From Cetobacterium sp. 8H (GTDB lineage: Bacteria > Fusobacteriota > Fusobacteriia > Fusobacteriales > Fusobacteriaceae), in contig NZ_JACHTG010000004.1 in assembly GCF_014250675.1 (NCBI RefSeq), forward strand, positions 1,241,501-1,305,500: 64,000 bases of DNA, read 5' to 3'. The notes under the pieces are model-generated. The model did not search any database, was not told where the DNA came from, and saw only the letters and a list, made by a program, of their open reading frames with translations. Positions within the stretch are counted from its first letter, which is position 1; each line of letters opens with the position of its first letter. This document shows positions 48,717 through 58,398 of this stretch, one piece after another. The translations under genes and the position numbers were made by a program.

Positions 48717-49142
48717 ATGAAGAAAATTTTAGAAGGAAACATCCGTATAATTGATAGAGTTAATGGATGGAGAGAGGGAGTTAAAGAAGCTGGAGCAATT
48801 CTTCTTGAGAAAAGTAAAATCGAAGAAAGATATATAGATGCAGCGATAAACAATATTGAAAGATTAGGTAATTATATTATTTTAACAGATGGAGTGGCTA
48901 TGCCTCATGCAAGGCCAGAAGATGGAGCTATTGAAACCTCGGTATCACTTCTAATTGTAAAAGAGGGCGTGGAATTTTCAGATGAAGAGGAAAAAGTAAA
49001 ACTAATATTTATGCTGGCTTCAAAAGATAATACATCTCATATAGATGTAATTAGAAAACTATCAAACTTGATAGACGATGAGGAAATGATTGAAAAAATA
49101 TCAAATGCATCGGCTGAAATTGAAATATTAAATTTTTTATAA
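48717..49142 (+). CDS. PTS EIIA component (UlaC/fructose-mannitol type)
   Basis: A 141-residue single-domain EIIA. The active-site His lies in DGVAMPHARPEDG (about residue 64), with the conserved LGNYIILTDG just before. It passes phosphate from HPr to the EIIB encoded next. Its sequence resembles the EIIA domain of the upstream regulator, which suggests coordinated phosphorylation. It is the first gene of a five-gene unit with EIIB, EIIC, kinase and aldolase, spaced by 0-20 bases. Confidence 0.9.
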   Translation: MKKILEGNIRIIDRVNGWREGVKEAGAILLEKSKIEERYIDAAINNIERLGNYIILTDGVAMPHARPEDGAIETSVSLLIVKEGVEFSDEEEKVKLIFMLASKDNTSHIDVIRKLSNLIDDEEMIEKISNASAEIEILNFL

Positions 49143-49158
49143 AAAGGGGAGATTGAAA

Positions 49159-49434
49159 ATGGTAAAAATTTTAACAGTATGTGGAAATGGAATTGGAAGT
49201 AGTTTAATGTGTGCAATGAAGATTGAAGAGATTTGTCAAGAAGAAGGAATAAATGCAAGCGTAAGTTCTTGTGATTTTAACTCTGTAACTGGTAAGGATG
49301 TGGACTTAGTTGTAACTATAAAGGAGTTAGCAGATCAAATAACAACAATAAAAACAGCGCCTATTAGAAGTTACACAAATAAAAAGAAAATAAAAGAAGA
49401 TGTTTTAGAAGCAATTAAAGGTTTAGTAAAATAG
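49159..49434 (+). CDS. PTS EIIB component (UlaB-type)
   Basis: A 91-residue EIIB of the ascorbate/galactitol-type fold. The phospho-acceptor Cys8 is in TVCGNGIGSSLMC, the usual P-loop-like position at the end of the first strand. It receives phosphate from EIIA and transfers it to the incoming sugar at EIIC. The start is ATG 49159, with GGGGAG upstream; a TTG at 49153 is in frame but closer to that site. Length is typical. Confidence 0.9.
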   Translation: MVKILTVCGNGIGSSLMCAMKIEEICQEEGINASVSSCDFNSVTGKDVDLVVTIKELADQITTIKTAPIRSYTNKKKIKEDVLEAIKGLVK

Positions 49435-49444
49435 GAGGGTGAAA

Positions 49445-50818
49445 ATGATAGTAGGATTATTACAAATAATAGGAAATGATATTTTAACAAATCCAGCATT
49501 TTTATTAGGGCTTATGTCTTTGGTTGGACTTGTGGCATTGAAAAAACCAATAAATAAATTGATAACAGGAACTTTAAAGCCGATACTTGGATTTATAATG
49601 CTTGGAGCGGGAGCCGACTTTATCGTTAAAAATCTTGATTATTTAGGAAAGATGATAGAAAAAGGATTTAACATAACAGGAGTTGTTCCAAACAATGAGG
49701 CGATAGTTTCAATCGCTCAAAAGGTTTTAGGAAAAGAAACAATGTTTATCCTTGTTGCAGGTCTTATAATTAACATACTAATTGCAAGATTTACAAAGTT
49801 TAAATATATATTTTTAACAGGACACCATAGCTTCTTCTTAGCTTGTATGTTCTCAGCAGTTCTTGCAACAATAGGGTTCCAAGGTGGAATGCTAGTTTTA
49901 GTTGGTGGACTTTTACTTGGAATGTGGTCAGCTATATCTCCAGCAATTGGTCAAAAATATACAGACTTAGTTACTGATGATGATGGAATTGCAATGGGAC
50001 ACTTTGGATCGATAGGTTATTATATTGCAGCATTTATAGGTTCTAAAATTGGAAATCTAGAGGATAGTACAGAGAATATAAAAATACCTGAGAAGTTAAA
50101 CTTCTTAAGAGATACAACAATCTCTACAGGAATAACTATGTTAGTATTTTATATAATAGCAGCTGTAGCAGCTGGTCCTGAGTACGTAGCAGAGCTTTCT
50201 GGTGGAAAAAACTATATAGTATTTGCTATAACATCAGCATTAAGTTTTGCTGTTGGAGTTACAATTGTTTATAACGGTGTAAGAATGATACTATCTGAGC
50301 TTATTCCAGCTTTCCAAGGAATCTCTCAAAAGGTTATTCCAAACTCAATTCCAGCAGTTGATTGCGCTGTATTCTTTACATATGCACCAAATGCTGTAAT
50401 CATAGGATTCTTATCATCTTTCATAGGTGGAGTATTAGGAATGTTTATACTAGGAGCTATGGGAGCGGTACTAATAATACCAGGTCTTGTACCACACTTC
50501 TTCTGTGGAGCAACAGCAGGAATTTATGGAAATGCAACAGGAGGAAAAAGAGGAGCAATAGTTGGAGCATTCGTAAATGGACTATTCCTATCTTTCTTAC
50601 CAGCATTATTACTTCCAGTTCTTGGTGGAATTGGATTCCAAAATACAACTTTTGGAGATATCGACTTTGGAGTATTAGGAATAATAGTTGGAAAAGTAGG
50701 AGAGGTATATAAAGCGCCAGGAATCTTAGCAATAATTTTAGTACTAGCAGTATTTATGGCAGTGGCATCAATAAGTCAAAAAGATGTGAAAGTTATAAAC
50801 GCAAAGGATGAATATTAA
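49445..50818 (+). CDS. PTS EIIC component (UlaA/SgaT-type)
   Basis: A 457-residue sugar permease of the UlaA/SgaT family with about eleven membrane helices. Family features include the early LIGTLKPILGFIMLGAGADFIV-like region (about 37-62), HHSFFLACMFSA near 125-136 and PHFFCGATAGIYGNATGGKRGA near 348-370. UlaA carries L-ascorbate, but none of the ascorbate catabolic genes (UlaD, E, F, G) is here. The neighbours are a PfkB kinase and a class II aldolase, so another sugar or polyol is likely. The start is ATG 49445 after GGAGGG. Confidence 0.92.
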   Translation: MIVGLLQIIGNDILTNPAFLLGLMSLVGLVALKKPINKLITGTLKPILGFIMLGAGADFIVKNLDYLGKMIEKGFNITGVVPNNEAIVSIAQKVLGKETMFILVAGLIINILIARFTKFKYIFLTGHHSFFLACMFSAVLATIGFQGGMLVLVGGLLLGMWSAISPAIGQKYTDLVTDDDGIAMGHFGSIGYYIAAFIGSKIGNLEDSTENIKIPEKLNFLRDTTISTGITMLVFYIIAAVAAGPEYVAELSGGKNYIVFAITSALSFAVGVTIVYNGVRMILSELIPAFQGISQKVIPNSIPAVDCAVFFTYAPNAVIIGFLSSFIGGVLGMFILGAMGAVLIIPGLVPHFFCGATAGIYGNATGGKRGAIVGAFVNGLFLSFLPALLLPVLGGIGFQNTTFGDIDFGVLGIIVGKVGEVYKAPGILAIILVLAVFMAVASISQKDVKVINAKDEY

Positions 50819-50819
50819 A

Positions 50820-51740
50820 ATGAAAAAGATACTATGTGTGGGGCACTCAGCTTGTGATATCACATATTTAACAAAAGAGTACCCTCTAGAAAATAGAAAA
50901 TATAAAGTTGATGAAACAAAGATGATGGGAGGTGGTCCCACTGGGAATGCCTCATATCTTTTAGGAAAATATAAACAAGAGGTATCATATATAACTACTC
51001 TAGGAACAGATCCGTATGGAGTGAGCATCGTATCAGAGCTGGAATCTGTGGGAGTAGATTTAAAGAATAGCTTGATAAGAAGTGGCTACAATACACCTTG
51101 TAGTATGATAATTACAAATACTTCAACAGGAAGTAGAACAATATTAAATCATAGAAATAAAAATATAATCCCAGAGGATTATAAAATAGAATATGATAAA
51201 AAGCCTGAAATTATTTTGTTTGATGGGCATGAAATAGAGCTAGCTAGATTGGCTTTGAAAGAGTTTCCAGAATCTCTAACTGTGCTTGATGCAGGAAGTT
51301 ATAAGGAAGAGACTGTAGAGCTAGCAAGTAAAGTTGATTATCTAATTTGTTCTGAAGACTTTGCAAGAGACTATACAAAAGTAGAAAGTTTAACCCCCGA
51401 AAACTATTCTCAAGTATTCTCTCAAATGGAAAGTCTGAATGGGAAAAATGTGGTGATAACTTTAGGAGAGAAAGGGTGTATTTATAGAAAGAATGGTGAG
51501 CTATACAATCACCCTGCTTTCCAAACTAAAGCTATTGATACAACAGGAGCGGGAGATATATTCCACGGAGCTTTTGTATACGCTCTAAGCAATAATTTTG
51601 ATTTTATTAAAACTATCAAATTTTCTTCAGTATGTGCTTCATTATCTGTTGAAAAAATTGGTGGAAGAGAATCGATACCAGAATTAAATGACATATATAA
51701 GAGGATGGAAAAATGGGAAAGTACAGATTTCAAGATTTAG
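50820..51740 (+). CDS. PfkB-family carbohydrate kinase
   Basis: A 306-residue ribokinase-family kinase. The first signature has MGGGPTGNASYLLGKYK near 39-55, and the second, with the catalytic Asp, is DTTGAGDIFHGAFVYAL near 239-255 (motif DTTGAGD). In this operon it probably phosphorylates the sugar phosphate delivered by the PTS to a bisphosphate for the next enzyme. The ATG at 50820 is preferred to the one at 50808 since the EIIC stop lies between and AAAGGATG gives the better spacing. It overlaps the aldolase gene by 28 bases. Confidence 0.85.
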   Translation: MKKILCVGHSACDITYLTKEYPLENRKYKVDETKMMGGGPTGNASYLLGKYKQEVSYITTLGTDPYGVSIVSELESVGVDLKNSLIRSGYNTPCSMIITNTSTGSRTILNHRNKNIIPEDYKIEYDKKPEIILFDGHEIELARLALKEFPESLTVLDAGSYKEETVELASKVDYLICSEDFARDYTKVESLTPENYSQVFSQMESLNGKNVVITLGEKGCIYRKNGELYNHPAFQTKAIDTTGAGDIFHGAFVYALSNNFDFIKTIKFSSVCASLSVEKIGGRESIPELNDIYKRMEKWESTDFKI

Positions 51741-52672
51741 GACTAGAAAATACAAGAGAGATGTTTAGAAAAGCAAATGAGAACGGATATTCAGTTCCTG
51801 CTTTTAACTTTGCTAATTTAGAGCAACTTAAAGCGATATTAGATGCTTGTGCAAAGGTGGAGTCAGACGTTATTTTACAGATATCAGATTCTGCTAGAAA
51901 ATATATTGGTAAAGAAACGTTAGCACTTATGGTTAAAGGTGCAATTTTAGATCTTAGAGAGAGTGGAAGTAAAATTTCAGTAGCTCTTAACTTAGATCAC
52001 GGAAAAGATTTTGACCAGATAAAAGACTGTTTAGACTATGGTTTTTCATCAGTTATGATAGATGCTTCACACGAAGAGTTTTCTAAAAATATAGAAAAAA
52101 CTAAAGAGGTTGTAGAGTTAGCAAAACTTTATGACGCCAGTGTAGAAGGTGAACTTGGAGTGTTATCTGGAGTTGAAGATGAGATATCATCTGAAGATGA
52201 AAAATTTACAAATCCAAGTGAAGTTGTAGAGTTTGTTAAAAGAAGTGGAGTGGACTCACTGGCAATTGCGATTGGAACAGCTCATGGAGCACACAAGTTT
52301 AAGCCAGGAACAGATCCTAAGTTAAGACTTGATATACTTGAAAAGGTAAAAGCAGAGCTAGGGAATTTCCCAATTGTATTACATGGTTCATCTTCAGTTC
52401 CAGCTGAATATATTGAAAAGTTTAGAACGTTTGGCGGAGAGATAAAAGATGCCATAGGTATTCCTGATGAAGAGCTTCAAAAAGCGTCTAAATCAATAGT
52501 TACAAAAATAAATGTGGACACAGATGGAAGACTTGTTTTCACAAGTACACTTCTAGAGTACATGAAAACAAATCCAAAAGAGATGGATTTGAAAAAATAT
52601 CTAGCTACTCCTAGAAAAGAGATGGCTAAATATTATTCTGAAAAGATAAACAGAGTATTTAAAATAAAGTAA
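51713..52672 (+). CDS. Class II ketose-bisphosphate aldolase
   Basis: A 319-residue zinc-dependent aldolase of the FbaA/GatY/KbaY family. Visible motifs are VPAFNFANLEQL near 23-34, LNLDHGKDFD (zinc His, about 94-103), VMIDASHEEF near 114-123, VEGELGVLSG near 144-153 and AIAIGTAHGAHK then LHGSSSVP. It would cleave a ketose 1,6-bisphosphate to DHAP and an aldehyde. The sugar is unknown. Members of the glycolytic FbaA type and the tagatose type are not separable by eye. It closes the PTS operon ahead of a strong terminator. Confidence 0.9.
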   Translation: MGKYRFQDLGLENTREMFRKANENGYSVPAFNFANLEQLKAILDACAKVESDVILQISDSARKYIGKETLALMVKGAILDLRESGSKISVALNLDHGKDFDQIKDCLDYGFSSVMIDASHEEFSKNIEKTKEVVELAKLYDASVEGELGVLSGVEDEISSEDEKFTNPSEVVEFVKRSGVDSLAIAIGTAHGAHKFKPGTDPKLRLDILEKVKAELGNFPIVLHGSSSVPAEYIEKFRTFGGEIKDAIGIPDEELQKASKSIVTKINVDTDGRLVFTSTLLEYMKTNPKEMDLKKYLATPRKEMAKYYSEKINRVFKIK

Positions 52673-52682
52673 TGAAGTAAAT

Positions 52683-52721
52683 AAAAAGTAGGATTGATTA
52701 TTGTGATCAATCCTACTTTTT
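52683..52721. terminator. Strong bidirectional terminator
   Basis: A 16-bp stem (AAAAAGTAGGATTGAT with ATCAATCCTACTTTTT) with a 7-base loop lies between the PTS operon and the convergent lysine exporter genes. Confidence 0.93.
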
Positions 52722-52725
52722 ATTT

Positions 52726-53325
52726 TTATAAGCTAAACATATTAACGATAAGTGGAACTAAAATTGGAACAGATGAAGTCAAAACTACTCCTGAAAAAAA
52801 TGCAATAATTGAAATATCAGACGTATTACTTTTATTTATAACAGGAAGTAAAGTATCCATAGCGGTAGCTCCTGCAACAGAAACTGACTCAAAGCTTCCA
52901 AAAGACTTGGCAACAAAAGGGATTGTCAAGATTGCAATAACCTCTCTAAAGACATTACTTAAAAAAGCTACACTTCCTAGCTCAGCACTTATTTTTGAAA
53001 GCTCTATTGCGGATAGAGAATACCATCCAAGTCCAGAAGAGATAGCCAGTGACTCACCTAAAGAAATAGGCAGGATAAAAGATCCTATAAATCCTCCAAA
53101 CAGAGAACCAATAATTGTAGAGATGGGTAAAAACCATATTTTTTTACCATATTTTTTCAGATCTTTAAATACACTTGAATTATCTCCAATATCAATTCCA
53201 ACAAAGAAAAGTAGTAGACAAAGGCCGATGTCAATCAAAGTATCAGAGTTTGCACCTATGAAAGGGGACTTAAAAAATAGTCCTAAAATTACACCAACAA
53301 AAATTGAAATAGATATTCCTATCAT
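52726..53325 (-). CDS. LysO-like lysine exporter, C-terminal part (DUF340)
   Basis: A 199-residue membrane protein that matches the C-terminal two-thirds of LysO (YbjE): the LCLLLFFVGIDIG segment near 34-46, GLGWYSLSAIELSK near 98-111 and SNVFREVIAILTIPF near 123-137 are diagnostic, as is the TAMDTLLP loop. E. coli LysO is one chain of about 300 residues exporting lysine and thialysine; here it is split into two genes overlapping by 4 bases (ATGA). Both parts are expected to form one transporter in the inner membrane. Confidence 0.87.
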   Translation of the reverse strand: MIGISISIFVGVILGLFFKSPFIGANSDTLIDIGLCLLLFFVGIDIGDNSSVFKDLKKYGKKIWFLPISTIIGSLFGGFIGSFILPISLGESLAISSGLGWYSLSAIELSKISAELGSVAFLSNVFREVIAILTIPFVAKSFGSFESVSVAGATAMDTLLPVINKSNTSDISIIAFFSGVVLTSSVPILVPLIVNMFSL

Positions 53326-53609
53326 TTCTCAACCCCCTTATTTTTATTGTGAAAAAAGAATTTTGTAACCAAGATACTTCCCAAAATAGAAAAAATAGCT
53401 ATTATAAGTGCTTGAAACCCAAGATTTGGAAATTCACTGATAATCTTGTCATCACTACCTATTTTATACCCCATGACCCCCAGCAAAAAAAATAGAGAAA
53501 AAGATTGTAAAATTCCAGTTTTGTTTTTAAGTTTTAAAGGTATAAGTTTATACTTACTTAAAAAGAAACCAAAAGAAATAATGGCAATGTAAAGAAAAAT
53601 TCTGTTCAT
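53322..53609 (-). CDS. LysO-like lysine exporter, N-terminal part
   Basis: A 95-residue protein with three membrane helices (about 3-17, 29-46 and 62-85). The LFFLLGVMGYKIGSDD stretch matches the N-terminal part of LysO-type exporters. The gene overlaps the following C-terminal part by 4 bases, so translation should be coupled. GGGAGG lies before the ATG. Its promoter contains a dyad. The split appears genuine rather than a recent frameshift, because both parts have proper start and stop signals. Confidence 0.8.
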   Translation of the reverse strand: MNRIFLYIAIISFGFFLSKYKLIPLKLKNKTGILQSFSLFFLLGVMGYKIGSDDKIISEFPNLGFQALIIAIFSILGSILVTKFFFHNKNKGVEK

Positions 53610-53639
53610 TATAATCCTCCCGTGACCTATATTATGAGA

Positions 53640-53668
53640 ATTCTATCATATAGCTGACAGTTTATCAA
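53640..53668 (-). promoter_or_regulatory. Promoter of the lysO-like genes with overlapping dyad
   Basis: On the minus strand TTGATA (53663-53668), a 17-bp spacer and TAGAAT (53640-53645). An imperfect dyad from 53627 to 53653 centred on AGAATTCT, with CTATAT outer arms, overlaps the -10 element and could be an operator. Confidence 0.55.
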
Positions 53669-53689
53669 ATTATTATAAAAAATACTAAA

Positions 53690-53980
53690 AGTGAACCTTT
53701 AAAAGGTTTTTTTAGATATGAAAAACAATAAAAAATTAAAGAGATTTCTATAAAAATATAACTCTAAAAAAAATAAAATAAAAAAAATTTTTATATTTTT
53801 TTTAGATTAATAATTCAAAGCAAATTATATTTTTAAATAAAATTTTTAAAAGTAGTGAAGTTAAAAGCTGATATAAAATAAACCTTAAACAGGTTTTTAT
53901 TTGTTGAAAATCATTATAATAAGTAAATTTTTAAAATAAAATAAAAATATAAATAAAAAATAATTCAAAAATAATACATA
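53690..53980. other. A/T-rich intergenic stretch before tyrosine phenol-lyase
   Basis: No gene is seen. The sequence is mostly A and T. It contains two short similar hairpins followed by T residues: AACCTTT-A-AAAGGTT near 53694-53713 and AAACCT-TAAAC-AGGTTT near 53881-53897. Both lie upstream of the likely promoter at 53981. I see no T-box or riboswitch pattern. Confidence 0.5.
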
Positions 53981-54009
53981 TTGACATAAAAATAAAAAAA
54001 AGGTATATA
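53981..54009 (+). promoter_or_regulatory. Promoter of tyrosine phenol-lyase
   Basis: TTGACA (53981-53986), a 17-bp spacer and TATATA (54004-54009) lie 39 bases before the start codon. Confidence 0.8.
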
Positions 54010-54026
54010 TAGTATCAACGAGATAA

Positions 54027-55424
<1,398 letters not shown>

Positions 55425-55426
55425 AA

Positions 55427-55463
55427 AAAATATCCTAAAGGTAAAACTTTAGGATATTTTTTT
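55427..55463 (+). terminator. Terminator after tpl
   Basis: A 14-bp stem (AAAATATCCTAAAG with CTTTAGGATATTTT) with a 6-base loop and T-run. Confidence 0.9.
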
Positions 55464-55490
55464 CCAAAAATAAAAAATTTAGGAGGTTAT

Positions 55491-57023
55491 ATGGGTTTGA
55501 TAGATTCTATGTTAGCACCGTTAAAAACAGTAGTAAGTTCGTTGAATGGATTTTTATGGGGAGATATAATTCTTTTTAATGTAGGAGAAATAAATATAGG
55601 ACTAAGTCTTCTGGTTTTGATGCTGATACCAGCGGGAATATACTATAGTGTAAAGACAAGAATGTTGTCATTTAGACTATTTCCAGAGATGATAAGAATT
55701 GTTTTGAAAAGTAAAACTACAGATAATAAAGAAGCTATATCAGGACTTCAAGCACTATTTATAGCAACCGCTTCAAGAGTAGGTATGGGAAACTTAGCAG
55801 GAGTTGTAGCTGCAGTTTCATTTGGAGGACCTGGAGCTATATTTTGGATGTGGGTAGCGGCAATAATAGGTTCAAACACTGCGTTTATTGAGAGTACTTT
55901 AGCTCAAATATACAAAGAGAAAGATCCTCTTTACGGTGGTTGGAGAGGTGGGCCAGCATACTTCATGAATAGAATGGAAGTAGTGGTTGAAGCTAAACGT
56001 AAAGATCCGTTTGAAAATTCAGTTGAAAAAGATTCAGACTTAATTTCAAGAACAGAGGAGAGATACTATAAAAAATCTTCAAGTTTTAGATTGTGTGGAA
56101 TTTTATTTGCAATATCAGGACTAATTACTTGGGTAGGAATAACACAGATCGTATCAAATTCAGTTTCAGAATCATTTACAAATGCTTTTGGAATTAACCC
56201 TTTATATACATCACTTGGAATGACATTGTTAGGAGCTATTGTACTATTCGGTAAGGGGCATAAAGATAAAATTGCAGACGTTTTAAATAGATTAGTTCCA
56301 ATAATGGCAATATTATATTTTACGTTGACTCTATTTATTTTAATAAAAAATATTGGAGCAGTACCTGCAATGTTTGCAGAGATATTTGAACAAGCTTTTG
56401 GAGCAAGACAGATTGCTGCTGGAGGATTTGGAGCAGTATTGATGCAAGGGGTAAAAAGAGGATTGTTCTCTAATGAAGCGGGAAGTGGATCAGCTCCTTG
56501 TGCTGCAGCTGCAGCCGAAGTTGAACATCCAGCTCAGCAAGGATTAATACAAGCTTTAGGGGTATTTATAGATACTTTAGTAGTTTGTAGTTGTACAGCT
56601 TTTACAATGTTATTAGCTCCTCAAAGTGTAAGAGAGGGGAAAATGGGGATGGATCTTTTACAAAGTTGTATGGATTATCATATAGGTTCTATCGGAACTC
56701 CGTTAGTGGCATTGATATTATTTTTATTCAGTTTCAGTACTTTCTTAGGAATACTATTTTATGCTCGTTCAAATGTAGCCTTCCTTTTTGGAGATAAAAT
56801 GGTGGCTCAAGATGGGTATAAAATATTTGCACTGGCTATGATGTTTGTTGGTGGAATGGCTCAGTATCTATTTGTTTGGGAGCTAGGAGATTTAGGAGTT
56901 GCACTGATGACAGTATTTAATATAATTGCTATTATTCCAATGTCTAAAATAGCTCTTGATTCTTTAAAAGATTATGAAAATATTTATATCAAAGATAGAA
57001 AAATTTTAGCAGAAGAGAAATAG
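55491..57023 (+). CDS. AGCS-family sodium:amino acid symporter
   Basis: A 510-residue alanine/glycine:cation symporter with about eleven membrane helices. The family signature is clear: ASRVGMGNLAGVVAAVSFGG near 98-117, then GPGAIFWMWVAAIIG, and EAGSGSAPCAAAAAEVEHP near 331-349. A hydrophilic insert at about 165-205 (KRKDPFENSVEKD...) is longer than usual. It follows tpl after a terminator, so partial readthrough may link them; tyrosine or another amino acid could be the substrate, but the family mainly takes alanine, glycine or glutamine. Confidence 0.92.
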   Translation: MGLIDSMLAPLKTVVSSLNGFLWGDIILFNVGEINIGLSLLVLMLIPAGIYYSVKTRMLSFRLFPEMIRIVLKSKTTDNKEAISGLQALFIATASRVGMGNLAGVVAAVSFGGPGAIFWMWVAAIIGSNTAFIESTLAQIYKEKDPLYGGWRGGPAYFMNRMEVVVEAKRKDPFENSVEKDSDLISRTEERYYKKSSSFRLCGILFAISGLITWVGITQIVSNSVSESFTNAFGINPLYTSLGMTLLGAIVLFGKGHKDKIADVLNRLVPIMAILYFTLTLFILIKNIGAVPAMFAEIFEQAFGARQIAAGGFGAVLMQGVKRGLFSNEAGSGSAPCAAAAAEVEHPAQQGLIQALGVFIDTLVVCSCTAFTMLLAPQSVREGKMGMDLLQSCMDYHIGSIGTPLVALILFLFSFSTFLGILFYARSNVAFLFGDKMVAQDGYKIFALAMMFVGGMAQYLFVWELGDLGVALMTVFNIIAIIPMSKIALDSLKDYENIYIKDRKILAEEK

Positions 57024-57030
57024 AAAAATT

Positions 57031-57066
57031 AAAATATCCTAGAAGATTTACTCTAGGATATTTTTT
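57031..57066 (+). terminator. Terminator after the AGCS gene
   Basis: A 13-bp stem (AAAATATCCTAGA with TCTAGGATATTTT) is followed by T residues. It closely resembles the terminator after tpl. Confidence 0.9.
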
Positions 57067-57132
57067 AATTGTAAAAAAATAGAAAATTTGATACTCTATA
57101 ATAAACAGTCTTATTATTTAAGGGGGATGATC

Positions 57133-58377
57133 ATGTTTTTATCACCGGGGGAAAAAATACTTAAATATAGGAAACACTACAAAATAACTCAAGAGGAATT
57201 AACCACTGACAAGATATCAAAGACATATCTAGGCATGGTAGAAAATGGAAAGAAAAGTTTAAGTAAAAAAACAGGGTTAATTCTTTTTAAAAATTTGGAA
57301 AAAAAGTTAAATGAAAGTGGGATAGACTTTAACTTAACTTATGATGAGCTAATGGAAAGTTCAGAAATTCAAGCAGAGAAATATTTGGAGAATTTTTTAA
57401 ATCAAAAAGATTGTTTAAAAAATAGTAAATGGATGATAGAGGAAGCAATACTGAATTTAAATCCAACAGAACAAAAGAAATACTTACTGAGAATAGCAAA
57501 TTTTTACCTAGAAAAAGGAGAATTAAATGAATCTAGACGAATATTTGCAAAATTTTTTCAAAGAGTGTCAGAATTAAAGCGGTATGAAACTGAATTTTTG
57601 AAATTTTTAGAATTGAATGCAAAATTTAAAAAATATGAAGTGATCATGTTGATATTTAAAAAGTATGAAGATGATTTCAAAAATTTAAAATTAAGCAGAG
57701 CTATAGAACAGGTATATTACTACTATGTATTATCTCTTTGGAAGTTAGAAGAAGGCTCAGATATTACAGAAGAAAAACTTTTATTTTTAGAAAACTTAAA
57801 ATCAAAAGATGTGAAAAAACAGATATTTAAAATTTTAGGTGAAATAAATTTAAAAAATAAAAAATACGATGAAGCTTTTAATATATATACAAATCTTTTG
57901 AAGAAAGCTACAAGTCTAGATGAAAAATTGGAAATAGCTTATAGCTTGGTTGAGCTCTATATACAAAGTAGAAATTTTGTAGAGTTGAAGAGTGTCTACT
58001 TAAAGTTGAAAAAGATAAAAGAGAAACATTTAGAAAAAAATAATATGAAAAAATTTAAATTACTTTATACTTTAGGAAGAATAGGAGAGATTCTAAATAG
58101 AAAAACCGAGAGTAAAGAGTATTATATTGAGGCATTAATTATTGGAAAAGGAATAGATGTTCCTTTAAACCAGGTTATAGAGATAATAGTAAGTTTATTT
58201 AAAATGTTTGAAAAAAGTGATTACTACTCTTTGGTGAGTATTGAAAAAGAGTATCTGAGGATACTTGAAAATTATGAGGATTATAAGCCGGTTATTAAGT
58301 TAATGGAATACTATTACAATAACTATCCTCAAAAAATGGCAGAAAAATTTAATATATTTAATAACTATTTGGAGTAA
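57133..58377 (+). CDS. XRE-family regulator with helical repeat domain
   Basis: A 414-residue protein. Residues 5-60 form an XRE-type HTH (GEKILKYRKHYKITQEEL...KTYLGMVENGKKSLSKKT). The remaining 350 residues are helical, with TPR-like repeats (NFYLEKGELNESRRIFAKFF, INLKNKKYDEAFNIYTNLL, EIAYSLVELYIQSRNFVELKSVY). This resembles RRNPP/Rgg-like regulators that sense small peptides, though no peptide gene is visible. The start is ATG 57133 with AAGGGGG six bases before; an ATG at 57127 is closer to the site. It may regulate the adjacent tpl/AGCS genes; this is inference. Confidence 0.78.
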   Translation: MFLSPGEKILKYRKHYKITQEELTTDKISKTYLGMVENGKKSLSKKTGLILFKNLEKKLNESGIDFNLTYDELMESSEIQAEKYLENFLNQKDCLKNSKWMIEEAILNLNPTEQKKYLLRIANFYLEKGELNESRRIFAKFFQRVSELKRYETEFLKFLELNAKFKKYEVIMLIFKKYEDDFKNLKLSRAIEQVYYYYVLSLWKLEEGSDITEEKLLFLENLKSKDVKKQIFKILGEINLKNKKYDEAFNIYTNLLKKATSLDEKLEIAYSLVELYIQSRNFVELKSVYLKLKKIKEKHLEKNNMKKFKLLYTLGRIGEILNRKTESKEYYIEALIIGKGIDVPLNQVIEIIVSLFKMFEKSDYYSLVSIEKEYLRILENYEDYKPVIKLMEYYYNNYPQKMAEKFNIFNNYLE

Positions 58378-58398
58378 AATAGTGAGGAGAAGAACAAT

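Noticed and set aside
50362-50712. 116-codon frame within the EIIC gene
   Set aside because: It is Arg/Ser/Asn-rich out-of-frame translation of a membrane gene and has no ribosome site.
52694-53368. 224-codon plus-strand frame across the lysine exporter genes
   Set aside because: The minus-strand genes have family motifs, ribosome sites and a promoter. The plus-strand frame is Thr/Ser/Pro-rich, as expected from the antisense of membrane helices.
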